Positions 1 to 13,500 of a stretch of 64,000 bases of DNA are shown here, in pieces. Position 1 is the first letter of the stretch. Each line of letters starts with the position of its first letter. This DNA comes from Casuarina equisetifolia (Eukaryota > Streptophyta > Magnoliopsida > Fagales > Casuarinaceae), in NCBI GenBank assembly GCA_028551475.1, contig CM052357.1, positions 27,549,745-27,613,744 on the forward strand, read 5' to 3'. The notes below the pieces were generated by a model. It did no database searches, was not told where the DNA came from, and saw nothing but the letters and a program-made list of their open reading frames with translations. The position numbers and the translations under genes were made by a program.

Positions 1-966
1 ACCCCAGGAATGCAGAGGACATTTTTGCAGAGTTCTTTGGAAGTAGTCCATTTGGATTTGGTTCATCAGCGACACCAGGAAGGTCTATGAGGTTCCACTC
101 AGATGGCTCAGGGATTTTTGGGGGATTCGGTGGGACAGAAAACATATTTCGAAGTTACAGTGAAGGCAGCATGCCAAAGAAACCACCTCCTGTGGAAAGC
201 AAACTGCCATGCAGCCTTAAGGAGCTGTACTCTGGATCAACAAGGAAAATGAAGATTTCCAGGACCGTGGTTGATGCCAATGGGTACATGCTTTTTCCTT
301 AAAAAACTCTTGTTAGATTTAGCTGCTAATGCATTTATCTGCCTGCAATGACAAAATATGATCATAGCTTATTGTGGAATCAAGACTACCAACTTCAAAT
401 TTTTTGCAAAAACTTGTGTAAACTGAGAATTTCATGATTTGTTTCCATATAATGATGAAGATTGGTTGCCTTTTGCCGCTGGTCTTCAACTGATACCTGT
501 TATTTCCTCTGACCATTAACATTGCAGACGACAAAAGCCAGAAACAGAGATATTAACCATTGATGTGAAGCCTGGATGGAAGAAAGGAACCAAAATCACA
601 TTCCCAGACAAAGGGAACGAACAGCAGAACCAGCTACCAGCAGACCTGGTGTTTATGATTGACGAGAAACCCCACGATTTCTACACAAGAGATGGCAACG
701 ACCTGATTGTCAACCACAAGGTGTCGTTATCAGAGGCATTGGGAGGAACCACAGTGAATCTTACCACGCTTGATGGCCGGAACCTGTCGATTCCAGTGAC
801 CGACATCGTGAGCCCTGGTTATGAGCTCGTTGTTGCCAGAGAAGGAATGCCAATTGTAAAAGAGCCCGGTAATCGGGGCGATTTGAAGATCAAATTCGAG
901 GTGAAGTTCCCATCGAGATTGACACCAGAGCAAAAAGCAGGACTTAAGCGAGCTTTGGGAGGTTGA
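1..966 (+). CDS. Type II DnaJ/HSP40 co-chaperone, 3' part only (5' end outside window)
   Basis: Cytosolic J-domain co-chaperones of this type deliver clients to HSP70 through C-terminal beta domains. Visible exons are 1-283 and 528-966, joined in frame across a GT-AG intron (donor 284-285, acceptor 526-527). The first exon carries the end of the Gly/Phe-rich region (FGFGSS, GIFGGFGG) and the start of C-terminal domain I (ESKLPCSLKELYSGSTRK). The second holds the rest of domains I and II (DVKPGWKKGTKITFPDKG, GDLKIKFEVKFPSRL) and ends at TGA 964-966. There is no zinc-finger CXXCXGXG block, which makes it type II (DNAJB-like). The J domain and start codon must lie left of base 1. It is tail-to-tail with the SPOC/TFIIS gene. 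Closest remembered Arabidopsis relative: At5g25530. The family call is firm; the exact orthologue is inference. Confidence 0.93.
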
Positions 967-1724
967 GGACTTACGACCTTTTCCTTTGTTTTGCACCAGC
1001 TTCTGCGTCAATGGAACCACTCCAAAAACAGAAGCCGGGTTCTGTCAGATACATCAAACTGGGACAGATGCCAGCATAGTACCCAAATAGGTTTCTTGTT
1101 TTTTGCTTCTTCCACTTTTGTATGCTTGATGTGTCCGATTGATGTCTTTTGCTCTGTTCTTCGTCACCCTTCGCATCCTTTGCTGGATGATTTATTTTTC
1201 TCTTCGAACCGGTCTATATTATTGTTCATTGTAACCCTACACAATTGTGACAAATTGCAGCTTATTCAATTCAGACTGTTCAACAAAATTGCGCACGGAA
1301 GAAGAATCAGTGCACAGCTTTATTTTCCTTTGCGATGCTAGTAAGCTCGACCACAAGAAGCCATCACTAGAAAGACAAACAATATCCGAAAGCCCCAGAA
1401 TGCGACTCATGAACCAGAAGACAAAGGTTCATTATGTAAATAGCATGAAGTGCCGCCGACATGATCACTTTGCGCATATTGTATATAGAAATTGTTGAAA
1501 ATGACCCGGAAATTTCACGACTTTGTGCTTGTTTGAAAAAAACCCATTACCCAAACTGGTGTTTTGAATGTGCATACAAGGTTTCTTGTCTATTGCGAAG
1601 GAAAAATTTGTTTTCGGTTCGCTCCAGAAATTCTAGTAAACCTAAGAACCCTGTGGAACATTATGATTACAGACCTGCACAAAGCTGGAAAAAGGAAATA
1701 AGATCTACTATACATGATCACAAA
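967..1724. other. Convergent intergenic space (3' UTRs of the DnaJ and SPOC/TFIIS genes)
   Basis: About 760 bases between two facing stop codons. It should hold both 3' UTRs. Open frames here have no recognisable protein features and I see no separate gene. Confidence 0.6.
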
Positions 1725-4700
1725 TCAAAACCCTCTACTTTTTGGGGGATTTTGTCTCCAGGCCTGGCCTGGTTGCCCAACATTTCGCACAGGTGCGCCG
1801 TAGAACTGGCCTGTGGTTGGTTGACAGCCTAAATTATTTGGCTGCTGGGCACTCCCCTGAACGGGAGGAACCCACCAGGTGCCTTGAGAGATCGGAGGCT
1901 GCAGAGACTGCACCGACGTCATTGATTGATTGGAAGGTTGGTTTACCAAGTGTGTTCGTGACACTGGTTGATGAAAGCTGTGTAGAGGCTGTTGGGGGGG
2001 AACTTGCTGCTGCGGGGCCTGTGGCTGCCACTCCGGTATGTCATCATCGTCATCATTCCATGGCTGTACCGCAACCCCAAAACCTCTGTTGTCCTGCCAG
2101 CTCTCTGCAGAAGCACTCAGCTGGGGTTGGCCGTATTTCTGAATAAGCTCCCTCATTTGGTCCACGGGGCGAGCCGGGGCTCGAGAAGCCGAGTGAATGG
2201 GTCTCCTTCCCCGAGGGGAATTCTGGGCAAATCTGGGTTGCGATGCTGAACGGCCGGTGAAATTGAACTCAGGAAGGTCATCTTCATCCCGGGGAGCCCC
2301 AGGGCCAAACCCAGGGGGCACATCATCATCCTCTTCACCTTGGGATGGCTCGAAATTGGTGGGTGTCAAACCCCGAGAAGGATTTGGTTTGGGAGTGGAA
2401 TTTGGGTTCAAATTCGTGTCTTGCTGTCTCCTAGAAGAGATATTTTGCTTTTTATGTTTCTGGTGTGATGAGTTGGGTGATATCCTGGAAGTTAACTGAG
2501 CCTTTCTCCATACAATAACACCAATTAGACCATTATCGATATTATTAAGTGCCTCAATGTGATCAGTCGAGAGGATCTTGCTGAGCGTTTCACGAGTTCT
2601 ATTATGCGGTGGGCAGAAGTAAAGTTCCACTCCCGGGGCTGGCTCAGCAAAACCCACTCTTTCATCCCAGACATAAGAATCTGCGACCTGTAGAAAAGCT
2701 GTTTAGGCATCCTCCGAACCATTGACAGCAAACCCAAGTACTAAAGAGTATATGCAGCAGTTTTTACCTCATTAAGACTGGCACGCTCCCTTTCTGGTGA
2801 CCCTTTCTCCGCGACCACAAAATGCATAACCTGCAAAAAGTTAAGCCATCAATTACGGTATAAGAGACACATAACTAGAAATCAAGTTTAAATCTTGGTG
2901 AGACAAGAGCTTCCTCCATATTTAATTCAATGTGAGATACATGGGGGTTTACTTTTTGATTGTAACAGAAGTATATCCAACCGGCACATACGTTTATGGT
3001 CCAAACCAAATAACCCCTTTCTCAGAACTCTTTTAAATACTATTTCATATGTCACTTTCGACGGCTGGAGATGTTCTCGATCTGTCTCCTTTTAAAAGGC
3101 ATCCATACAACAAAAGTCGTGCCACTTTAACAGTTTTTTAAAACTGGTTGGGGTTTACACCGTCAATTTAGCATATTTAAAGTTTGATGACGACGCGTAG
3201 GGAAGTACAAATCCCAGAAGATTTAACCAGTCCTGTAGCACGTCATTCCCACGAACTTTCAAGCTATCAAGCGATAACAATACATTACGAGAGCACCTTA
3301 TACAACACTGATCATTCATCCACGGAAATATTCTTTTTCTTTCTTCTAATTTATAATTCCTGATACCAAATCTGGTACACGACCTCCTCAGCCTAGAACA
3401 AATGTCATTCGTGTATGACGAGACCCTAAACTGCGTGAATAAGCAAAGGGAGTGGTTTAAAGGAAGTATCAAAACCGTGAGACGGGATCTTTTTCTCCTC
3501 CTGGACTCAGAATAGTATGATACGATAATACAATAAAAAAAAGCATTAGATACCATGACAGCACGGCTTCTGGACAGCGGAAGCTCTTGGAGGAACTTCT
3601 CAAATGCATCAAGTCTGACTCTCCCCTTAATCTCAAGTGTACTGGACCACTCTTTTGCATATGTTTTTTCACCACTACAGCAAGAAAACAAGATTAGGAA
3701 AAAAGCAAAGAATTGAAATATAAGAGATTCAAGGTCGATTCAGAAAAAGTAAATAAATCAAATATCATAGAATTTGCGCCTACAATTTAAAAATAAAGCC
3801 ACCTACTAATCTTTTCACATTATCCATTGAACTAGGGAGCTTTTTGGCCCGAGAGCATCATCTAGAGCATCTTTTGATGCTGCCAGCAAGGGCCCTATTT
3901 CTATATGACATCTTTAATGCATTTGTAAATACTGCCAAATTATGCTAGTAACTGCTCTAATGTAAGATTACTATCACTAAAGTTCTGGCCCACATGGTAT
4001 ATTCATATCTTGTGCAAATCTCTTTGAAGTGGTAACTTCTAACGCATCAAACTACACAAAAAATCGTCTTGTCATGGCGTTCATTATCATGCAAAATTAA
4101 TCTCTCACCATCCATGTGAAGTAAAATTCATAATACCCAATAACCAGAGTCCATTATTTAGAGTTTAACTATATTCACAACTTGAACCATCTTTTCCTTA
4201 TAAGGCCACGTAATGTTGAATGTCCCACAGTAGACTGACAAATACAAGTACCTGAACTTAAACCATAAAAGCAACAAGAAACATAAACAAAATGTATTGG
4301 CCGAGAATTCCAACTCAAACAAAAATGTAAGCTCATGAATATGTAAGATGTCAACATGTCCAACATCAAAAGTCACAAGCTCGCATACACGCCGGCCACT
4401 AAAGTAGAAGTTAAATTAGATACCCATAAAATGTCAAAAAGACACATAAATCCATTGCTGACAAAAAACCAATACTTGATAAGCTGCAATTGTGGAAACA
4501 AAATAGATATTCCAATTCAAAAACACCAAAAATATGGTGCTCCTATTTATAATCAATAGTAACTGCATCAAGCAAATCCATATGCAGTAGACAAAGCAAT
4601 GTTTCAGGTATGCAGCACCCAACCTGAAAGTAAATCTAAACAAACAAGTTATTGGCAAAAATGAGGTAGATTTAAGCTCAATGTTGTGCTTTAAAAGACA

Positions 4701-7073
4701 TATAATATATGAGCTTTTACAGCACGGAACAACCCAAAATAAATATATTCTTGAGTGGCTAAACACATACCTTTTGAATATTCCAATTACAGAGGCCATA
4801 GCTGAGGTGTTTAACTGGAGTAAGCCTTCCCAGATAAAGTCAACCTTGGATATACCAGTAGGAGGTACACTTTCTGATTTTGCATGATGATCAATTGTTT
4901 TCGTATTGGCATTACTTTCACTGGTTTTCACTTCAGCACGTCTGCCTGTGGAATTGGCATCAATTTGTGCATTGCTCGGTTTACCATCATCAGGCTGACC
5001 ATCACCAGGTTTTATATCAGCATGTTCCTCAGTGCATTTCCCACTGGCATCACCATCATTGGATTTTTGGTCACTGTCCAATTTTGGATTGGTTGCATCA
5101 ACTTTTTCAGGTTCATCTTTGGTAATATCTAAGTCTCTTGGAGTTGTTTCAGGTGACTTCAACTCAGAACTATGCTCTGAGTCATCCTCATCTGAATGTT
5201 TTTCAGCATCCACTGGTAAATTTTGAAATGGTGGCTCTGAATCAAGAGATTCCATGAACTCATCAAGAGATACAATAGGGGGAAGAAATTCTGCATCCTT
5301 TAATGCATCATCCACCATCAATCCCTGCATTAAATCAGTACCCTCACTGGAAGGAATTGTAAGCGTATATCCAGTACCCTGCTCGTCTAAATTACTCTTT
5401 TCACCTGAAGCATCCCCTGAAGCATCCACTTCATCCCTGGCTCCATCAGGTTTGGAAGGGCGAGGTGATTCCACCTCCTTGCTCTTAGATTCTCTCTGAG
5501 TAACTGAACTAGCCCCAACAGAAACATCCATTGGAACAGTATCATCTGGCTCAACTTCTACTTGAAACTCACCCTTGTGTGTTTTCTTCACCAATCGTCT
5601 AATATCAACTTCAGCATCAGGCAAGACAACCATTTGGGCAAGCTCTTCTGCCTTTGCTATTCGCCACTGGGAAAGCTCCTTAGAAGCAAGTTCCTCTGCA
5701 GTCATAGAACATAGGCGTTCTGGTGGAATATCTCCTGACATGACCTTTTCTCTCAGTTCAGGATTATTACGATCTTTCAGATTGAACAGAAGAGACCTCC
5801 CCTTCTCTTTGTACTTCTTATTCACACCACCAAATAATTTAAAAAGCTCTGCTTCAATATTAAATGCCACTGTTTCTGGAGTTTGAGCAGCTTCTTCTTT
5901 CTGATCTCTAACCAGTCCATCATGCTCGAACTTTCGTTCCTCAGCTGTATGAAACCCCCTTTTGTCTACCACCTGCATATCGGAATCCAAAACCCAGGAA
6001 AGCCCATTACCCTGCAAAAGTTCATCTTTGGCAAAGAAGTCGTCACTAAAAGAAACATCTTCCGCAGGAAAAACTTTAGTTGATTGGGTCTCTTGCTCAT
6101 CAGATTTCATGGTCTGTGCATAGACAGCAGTGTTCTCAGCAGCTGAAATCTTTGCAGGCAAACTTTCACAATTATTCATTTCTGGACCAGAACGATCATC
6201 ATGAGGGGGTAAGGTCACTTTAGGCTCCACAGATGCATTTTCAACTGCACCAGCAGCAGCAGAAACTGATTCCGCATGTTGTGTATTCTTCTGAATCGGC
6301 TGCAGAGAACTTGCAGAATCATTCTGAGAATTCTTTTCTGGACTCGAACACTTGTCTTCTTTCTGCTGAGAAACCAATGCCAGTGCAGAAGCTAATGACT
6401 CCCTCATCTTGGACCTCACAGACTCAAAAGACTCAGAATGACCCCTGGGAGATGGTTGCATCGTTGCCATTTGATTTTTTGGGGTAGAAGTTCGTTGAGG
6501 ACCAGATTTACTGGATACAACTTTCTTATTTGGTGTTGGAGTATGTTGTAATCCAGGAGTGGTGGACATGGATAGCACATGTACAGCTTTTCTATTTGAT
6601 CCGGATGGTTGCTGCAACCAAGGTCTATGTTCTAATTGTGCTACCCGCTTATTAGGAACTGAAAACTGTGCTGCAGTATTACTATAAGTAGGTTCCATTG
6701 GCGTCTTTCGCTTAATTGATGCAGAAAACTGCACAGAGCCTGCACTGTTCAGCTTGGTCTCCATTGGTCCCAGTTGCCTGTGTGGTAAAAACTGCTGGAA
6801 GCCCACGTTATTATCCCTGGGCTCAATACCCATAGTCTGTATGTTTGGCATTGAAGACCTCTGCAACCCAAGATTACCTGACAAGGGATCTGCTAATCCC
6901 ATCTGCTGGTTTGATATAGAATGCTGATAGGCCACAGGACCACCGGATGCAGATCCCATCAGTCCCATTTGCATTTCTTGTACCAAGGGGTCCGCTTTGT
7001 TTAGAATAGGTTCCAGCTGACCCATTTGCATGTTTGGTAGTGACATCTGCTGAGAGACAAGATTATTTGACAT
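1725..7073 (-). CDS. TFIIS central domain and SPOC domain transcription regulator
   Basis: Nuclear protein of the plant SPOC/TFIIS-like (PHF3/DIDO-related) family, expected to act on RNA polymerase II elongation; SPOC domains of relatives bind phosphorylated Pol II CTD. Coding exons in transcript order are 4771-7073, 3554-3674, 2768-2830 and 1725-2687, all GT-AG, giving 1149 residues. The ATG at 7071-7073 follows an in-frame TAG, which fixes the start. Residues 1-100 have recurring Gln-Met-Gly motifs. The TFIIS central domain spans about 215-510 (AELFKLFGGVNKKYKEKG, MTAEELASKELSQW). SPOC spans about 744-893 (WEGLLQL, GRVRLDAF, ELPLSRSRAVMVM, GFAEPAPGVELYFCP, GLIGVIVW) and is split over all four exons. 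The tail is rich in Pro, Gln and Asp with acidic runs. Remembered relatives are At5g25520 and At5g11430. No metal-binding TFIIS C-terminal ribbon is visible. Confidence 0.92.
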
Positions 7074-7083
7074 TCTGGACTAG

Positions 7084-7766
7084 CAACCAATGACTTACTA
7101 TAATAGCACAATATGATCTCTGACCAGTGTCCTGATCCAGTACAGCTCAAAGATAATTAGTAAGCCTGTACATCTATGTAATCCTTGGCAATAAAGAAAA
7201 AATCTGCATTCAAAATAGACGAAATTAGTTAGCTTTGGAGACCATGAATAAGTATAATCGTAAAATACTGAACAAAATAAGACATCTAGCAGACATGGGG
7301 AAATCAAAGTATAAAATTAACATCCCATAAAAATTCACATGCCAAAATGACTACCAGAGAGTAAAGACTTCCAATTAGAGATACCTGCATGCTATTTCAT
7401 ATGCACTGAAATATCATACTTAGGAATTCCTAAGAGTATGGAGCGTAAGATTGTCAATTTTTTTGCAACTGTTGGTATCCCACTTATTTTCCTTCTTTTT
7501 TTTTTCTCCCTTATAACTAGTTTCTTTTAGAGACATAGATCTTGGATACCACCTCCACAGCAGATCAATTTTCGAAGTGATCACCAATCACCACAAACTA
7601 ACAATGACTGACAATCAAAGAGATGCAATCTCTTGATATAAATCCAGAAGCACTGCGGGAATTTTAAATGAGACACTAGATACAAACAACCCCCCCTCCC
7701 CCAATCCCACACACACACACAAAAAAAGGCCCTGCCCCCGCCCCCACAGCGGCCACAAAACAAAAT

Positions 7767-7801
<35 letters not shown>

Positions 7802-8810
7802 CTTTTTCTCTCAACCACACATTTTTATCTCCAACAATTAGCCCATTAATTCCATTTAACAATGCTGAGGCTTCAGATAAGGGTGATATCAAGACTAACG
7901 AACATCAGATAAGTCTCTTTGAAATAGTCTTTCCAAGATATTTGTGATGCACTATTGTAACCGAGCAAAACAAAAACAAAAACAATATAGAAGACTACAT
8001 TTGGGCCTAAGTTTGGATCTCTGTTGGTAGCCAAGCCCTAAAAACAAATAGTACCAAACATTTGTGAAAGCGTCCAGTACTGTCAAACAACTCAAAAAAG
8101 ATAAATATCTTCAACAGTAGCCACGGACTATATGAAACATAGATATAACAATTGTATCAGTCAGTGCACTTAAAAATCCCAGGAAATACATCACAAAACA
8201 ACTCTAAATTACATAAAGCGTTTAGTTCAACTGCCATATTACACTCTACCAGATAATATATGACTAAAGTGGGTATTGGGACACCCAAAATAAATATATA
8301 AAAAAATAAATAACGCATAGAAACAAATAGACGCAAATATCCCAACTATACAAATCCGCCAGCCAGAAACCCCAATTTCAAAACCGAATAGTAGCTCAAA
8401 AACCAGCAGACCCATTCTAAAATGCATCGATTTGCTTTTACAAAGAAGAAATGAATGGATCAATCTAATTTTCCAACCTTGAAAAAGCCTAATCTCACAA
8501 ATCGCATAGGAATCATTTGCAGACGAAAATACAGGATTTTTCACAAGTACAAGTAACAGTATTTTCCATCAAATCACTCCCAAAAGCCCCTGACTTAAGA
8601 CAAGTACCACTGCATCAACACGAAACGAGAAGTATCCAATTCGAAGAACACCGATTCACATTCAAAAATAAAATAAAAAAATAAAAAATAAAAAAGCTAA
8701 GAAAAACCAATATTTTAATTTCATACATAGACGCACATAACACCAGTTCCAACAGAAATAATAGGGTTTTGTTACCGAAGCGATTAAGGCTCTGGTGGGG
8801 AGAGAAGTAC
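7084..8810 (-). other. Predicted 5' leader intron of the SPOC/TFIIS gene
   Basis: Between the start exon and the likely first exon. The minus strand has a TTGCTAG acceptor just above the ATG (7081-7087) and a CCAG|GTACTT donor at 8809-8810. It carries a GA/CT microsatellite at 7771-7799 and many poly-A/T tracts. No protein-coding content is recognised. Confidence 0.4.
7771..7799. repeat. (AG)n microsatellite, about 14 units
   Basis: An uninterrupted AG dinucleotide run; CT-rich on the transcript strand of the SPOC/TFIIS leader intron. Confidence 0.95.
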
Positions 8811-9066
8811 CTGGTCGTAGATTCGCAGGAGAATCGGCGACCGCGCCGTCTAAAAGCCGAGCTGAGAAAGAGAAAAGAGAAAAGAGAAAAGATATAGAGA
8901 GAAAATCGGGAATAGAAGGACAAGCCTCCGTGTTAAAGCTCCGTTTTTGTGTGGATTAGAAACCCTAAAGTTGGCAAGCGATAACATTTAAATAAAGATG
9001 CGCACCACGACATCTCCGTGACGGAGCCCAGGAGCGGTTCTCTAGAGGATGCATTTGACACGTGGA
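8811..9066 (-). promoter_or_regulatory. Leader exon and proximal promoter of the SPOC/TFIIS gene, with G-box
   Basis: On the minus strand, 8930-8811 is a CT-rich leader (repeated CTTTTCT) ending in a good CCAG|GTACTT donor, as expected of a non-coding first exon. Just upstream lie a telo-box-like AAACCCTAA (8960-8968, plus strand) and a G-box/ABRE-like ACACGTGG with CACGTG at 9059-9064. Function of the motifs is inferred from known plant cis elements. Confidence 0.4.
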
Positions 9067-9069
9067 GTC

Positions 9070-10530
9070 CATCATGGGTTAATAGGAGCCGTTCGATTTC
9101 CAAACCCTTTTTATTTTCTGTTTTGTTTCCACTTTTATATCCCAAGTACTTCACGAAAGACGGCTGATGGAGTTGGTCTCTCGAAAGTTGCTAAAAGAAA
9201 AGTGAACATTTTCGGTGAATTTTTCGTCATTTTTTGTATTTTGTCAATGACTGCAATGCCTCTTGAACAATAATTTTATTTAGTCCAAGGGATGACGAAG
9301 TGGATGGTTTAGTTTCTCCTTCTGAGTCGTGGCAAGACACTATTGTAATAGAAAATGCATTTTCTTTTTTATTGTTAGACACTTATAATAAAGAACTAGA
9401 AAAAAGAAGGAGAACAAAACATTTTTTTGCATGATAATTTTTTTTTTATTTTGCCACAATTATATTTTTTTAATTTTAAGTAAACTCATAGTCAGGATCT
9501 AACTTAATTACCACTAAACCAAGAAGAATTCCAAAAGATTTAGTTTATACACTAGTCACTATGTTTTGTTTTTATTACACTTTCAAGAAGCTTATGTTAA
9601 ATAGGTTAAATTTTATGTCCAACTTTTGTACTTTATAAGATTGTCTTTTATAAGGAATAATTATTATATCCGGCCTTATTATATAATTAGTCAATTTTTT
9701 TGGGCACCATCTCAATTTTTTAAAAAAAATATAAAAATCTAACTGTTAAATATTCACGTAATATATAATATTTATAGATATCTTCATTGGTTTTAACTTG
9801 CTAAACACAAAAATATACCCAAGTACCATTTTTTATCGTCATTTATTTTTCTAGGTTAAAAAGAATTTAAGATTATAAGGTGTGAAACAAGACCTCAATC
9901 CATAGTCAACCAACAAACTGTTGACTTGTTAACAATTTTGATTGTTTTTAGTGCAAATATTGAGATAAATTTCTTTTTCATCCTTATGAGGTTCAAGCTC
10001 CATCTATTAAAATGACAATGACAAAATAGTTTCTGCAATAGTTCAATCTAATTTCTGCAAAAAGTTGCTGGCATCACAACTAGTGTACATGGCCAAATCA
10101 AAATCGAAGCAAGAATAAAAAACAAGAAGCGATGTATTACCAACTGGCAACATCTCTTTTCTACATATTTGTATATCATATAATTACATAAAATCTTCTC
10201 ACTCCGACTGCGAGTAAGAAGGGGGCTTCGCACGGCCACTTGATGCCGTCACTCGAACAACGGTTTTACACCGCGGAGGCAACATCTCACCAAACGGAGG
10301 TCAGAAAATCGAAAAGGAGGGGGTTAAAAGACAAGGGGAAAGAATGGAATGGGTGTAACTTTTTGGCCCATCATCCAACCACCCAGCAGTTCTTAAAAAG
10401 TGGCAGTTCATATGAATATACTCCCAAAGGGTCGACATACATAAACTCTCAGATTAGAACAGATTGCTCATTCAAATCATTTCACACTCTACTTTCAGCC
10501 TGTCATTGGCCAGCACTTGGCCCAGAGAGT
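9070..10530. other. AT-rich intergenic DNA
   Basis: Low-complexity AT-rich sequence with poly-T/A runs. The right end (about 10199-10530) is the 3' UTR, or an alternative last exon, of the RING ligase gene. No other gene is supported. Confidence 0.5.
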
Positions 10531-10535
10531 GGTCC

Positions 10536-13500
10536 TCAAATGTGCCCACTTACCTCGCTCTTGCAAAGTGGACACAAAGCGTTGATTCTCAACCACTTAT
10601 CCACACAATCTTTGTGGAAAAAATGGGAACATGGCAACTCTCTCAGTTCCTCATTGTTTGCATATTTTCCCAAGCAGATGCAACAAACCTGCAAAAGTTT
10701 ACTAAATGATTAATGGAACTGGGAGGAGAACAACTACAACAACATCATATCAGCCCAGTTATTCGCACAACCGTGCCAAAAAGCAAGAATAATTGGATGT
10801 TTGACAAGGATGAAAAAGTATGGGCTGCGGTCCATATTCTTCAACTGGTCAACTTCCACTAGTTTTCAAATGATAATCCAATTCAAACCCGTAACATCTT
10901 CTAACCATTTTCGATCAGGAACTGGAATACATATAGAAACACAACATCCAATTCTAAGGCTCACTCAACATTGAATGGACAAAGTGACGTGTTCCATCTG
11001 TAGTAATTCAAGCTCTAACATACTCATTATGTACTGGAATTGAATCCACATCCACGATAAAGTTCAATAAAATGCTATGCCAGACTTGTCACTGAAACCA
11101 AAAACACAGAAACACCATTCAAGCACAAACCTCTTAATGAACGAAACTCTTTTTTTGTTCTTTCGTTTTCCAAGTAATAATCTACAAACCATCCAAGGTA
11201 TAAGCCTCTAAAGTCATCATCATATTGAAATCACAAGATCTTAGTCACTATAGGGAGGGCGCTATTCATCTTAACCAAAAAGCAACGGGAAGAGCAATTA
11301 TGGCCCTGCTTTCTTTGTGGAGGGCAGAAGCCCTCTAGCACTAATAAGGTGTTATGCAAAAGAAAGAAAGAAACACGAGTCTCACATGCAGGCCAAAACA
11401 TCTAGTGAGATAAGACTTACAGCATCTTCTCCAGAAATTATGCGTTCCTTTTCTGTCCCCGCCGCCACGACACCACCTTCACCAGCACCTGCGTTGCTTT
11501 CCCTATCGTTACCGCTTCTACTTCGCTTCAACTTAAACTTGTACGTTGGCAGGGCCTCTATTGATTCAACAGTGGCTCCCCTGGTCTGTATCAGATCTTC
11601 TCTAGGCCCAAGGATGGATATTAAACAAGGCAAACAACAGCAGATCGTTGCACATAAAATGAAGGGCATAGCATATCCAATACAGCTGAAGGTAAGAAAC
11701 ACTATACATAACCTGAAAAGCAAAAAGATGCAGAATTGGAAAATGATCTTATGAAGTACAGAAATGGGATGTGCCAACAAAAGGAATAGACATCACAGAG
11801 CGATACCTATACATATTAGGAGCGTCACTGGCAGATGAGTGCCCACCGAAGACCCACACATTGCCAACCACAAACCAAACCGCAAAGAAGCAATCCAAGG
11901 CCATTTTGAAATATTCCACTAGTATCTTAATCCTGCTAAACAAATTTGAGATTATCTTAAAAAAAAAAATCCAATACCAAATCTTCTACCAAACTTGCAA
12001 CACAATGCATTTCATAAATATATGAAGTCTAGCAAAGGAAATGTCATGTAAAAAGCTTGCATAAACAAAGTCAAACTTCTTGGCAAGAAAAGCTCCAAAA
12101 CTTAAATATAGTGACATGTCAGCAATAAAGAAGTCCACGTGTTATCACTAACAGAATTGTCTTCCTATACCCACTAACACGGTATCCACCATTTAGGGAT
12201 CACAAAACTTGTTTAAAGCAATGACAGACAAGGTAAGGATAGATCTGGTTTGTAATCTTAGGAAAATGCTATCGGGAGGAAAAGCTTAGATAAATCACCA
12301 ATGGAGAAGTCCAGCTCGAAAATGTGCCATGTGGTCATACAAGAGGAGGTAAAGAACTTTACAAAGTGAAATCCTGTGGGGGCCTACACAAAAACCTAAA
12401 TAACAAAAGGAATCCACAAGATCTGAACCCCCGCCCAAAATCAACAATCCCAACATGAAAAACTAAGGGATCTCAAGTTCAAGGCAGCACGGGTTCAAAA
12501 AAATATTCAAAAAAGTACCTGCCTTAGCAACTACCCAGAGGCTGATAGAATTTTTATTTTTTATTTTTTATTTTTAACTCTCTCTTTTACCAGCTGCCCT
12601 CTATTCCACAATCTCAGATACTAATAATGCTGAAAGCATCCAAAAAAGGGACTACTAAAATACATCCGATGTCAATGACTGGTAAACCCCATGAAGGAAT
12701 ACGATTTTAACCAAAATTTTATCACATAAATAACAGAACTCTCACAACATTACAAGACAACGAACTAGAAAAGTAGCTGATGAGTTATTTTTTGACACAT
12801 CAAAGACTCAAATTCAAAGAAGTGCAATTACTTGATCTTGAAACATGACAAAGGGGAGGAACATCAAGGCACTTGGGTTATCTTATATTTTAAGTATTGA
12901 AGATAACTTGGGAGAGGGGATAATAAGGGTCAAAAGAGTGTGACAAAAATGGAAGGGCTTCATATGCACATAACATATGATGCAACAATTTTGTACTGAC
13001 AAATTCCTCCACATCGGACTTCCAAATCTATTGCATGGTCATTATACTTCCAAAAACATCCACTTCTGCATCCATAGCCAAACTATAGCCACGATCCTTT
13101 GAAAAACCAGCCATCTACTGCTACAATCAAATGACTGTCGTCCCGGCATTGGATTTACAAACTTCAATCTTTAAAGCTGCTTGTCTAAAAACCAGCTTCA
13201 GTCTCTCATGCCACTTAACAGTTCATCACAAAGTGGTAAAATCTAAATTTTTCCAAACAGCAACACAAGTGGTGTGAAATATTCCAAGCACAATCCACTT
13301 AAGACAACAATAAACCATACCTTGCACTCAGTAATCCTGAATGTTGACTGCTTCTTGATCCAACAGCAGCCTGGTGATCTTCCCCTTCTGAATTCCTACT
13401 AACAGACAGAGAAAATGGTCCTGCAGGAACATTAATCTGAGAACTCTGGCGGGCTTGAACTGTATCTTGCTCTGAAACCTGGTTAGGATGGCGATAGCGC

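Noticed and set aside
3860-3895. miR167-like phrase GATGCTGCCAGCAAGG
   Set aside because: It differs from miR167 in key positions and only a 6-bp hairpin forms; it lies in an intron on the opposite strand.
10240-10713. 157-residue plus-strand ORF
   Set aside because: It is the antisense shadow of the RING exon and the 3' part of the RING ligase gene.
13006-13020. USE-like CCACATCGG resembling a plant snRNA promoter
   Set aside because: Only part of the USE matches, with no TATA at the needed spacing and no snRNA downstream; it is inside an intron.
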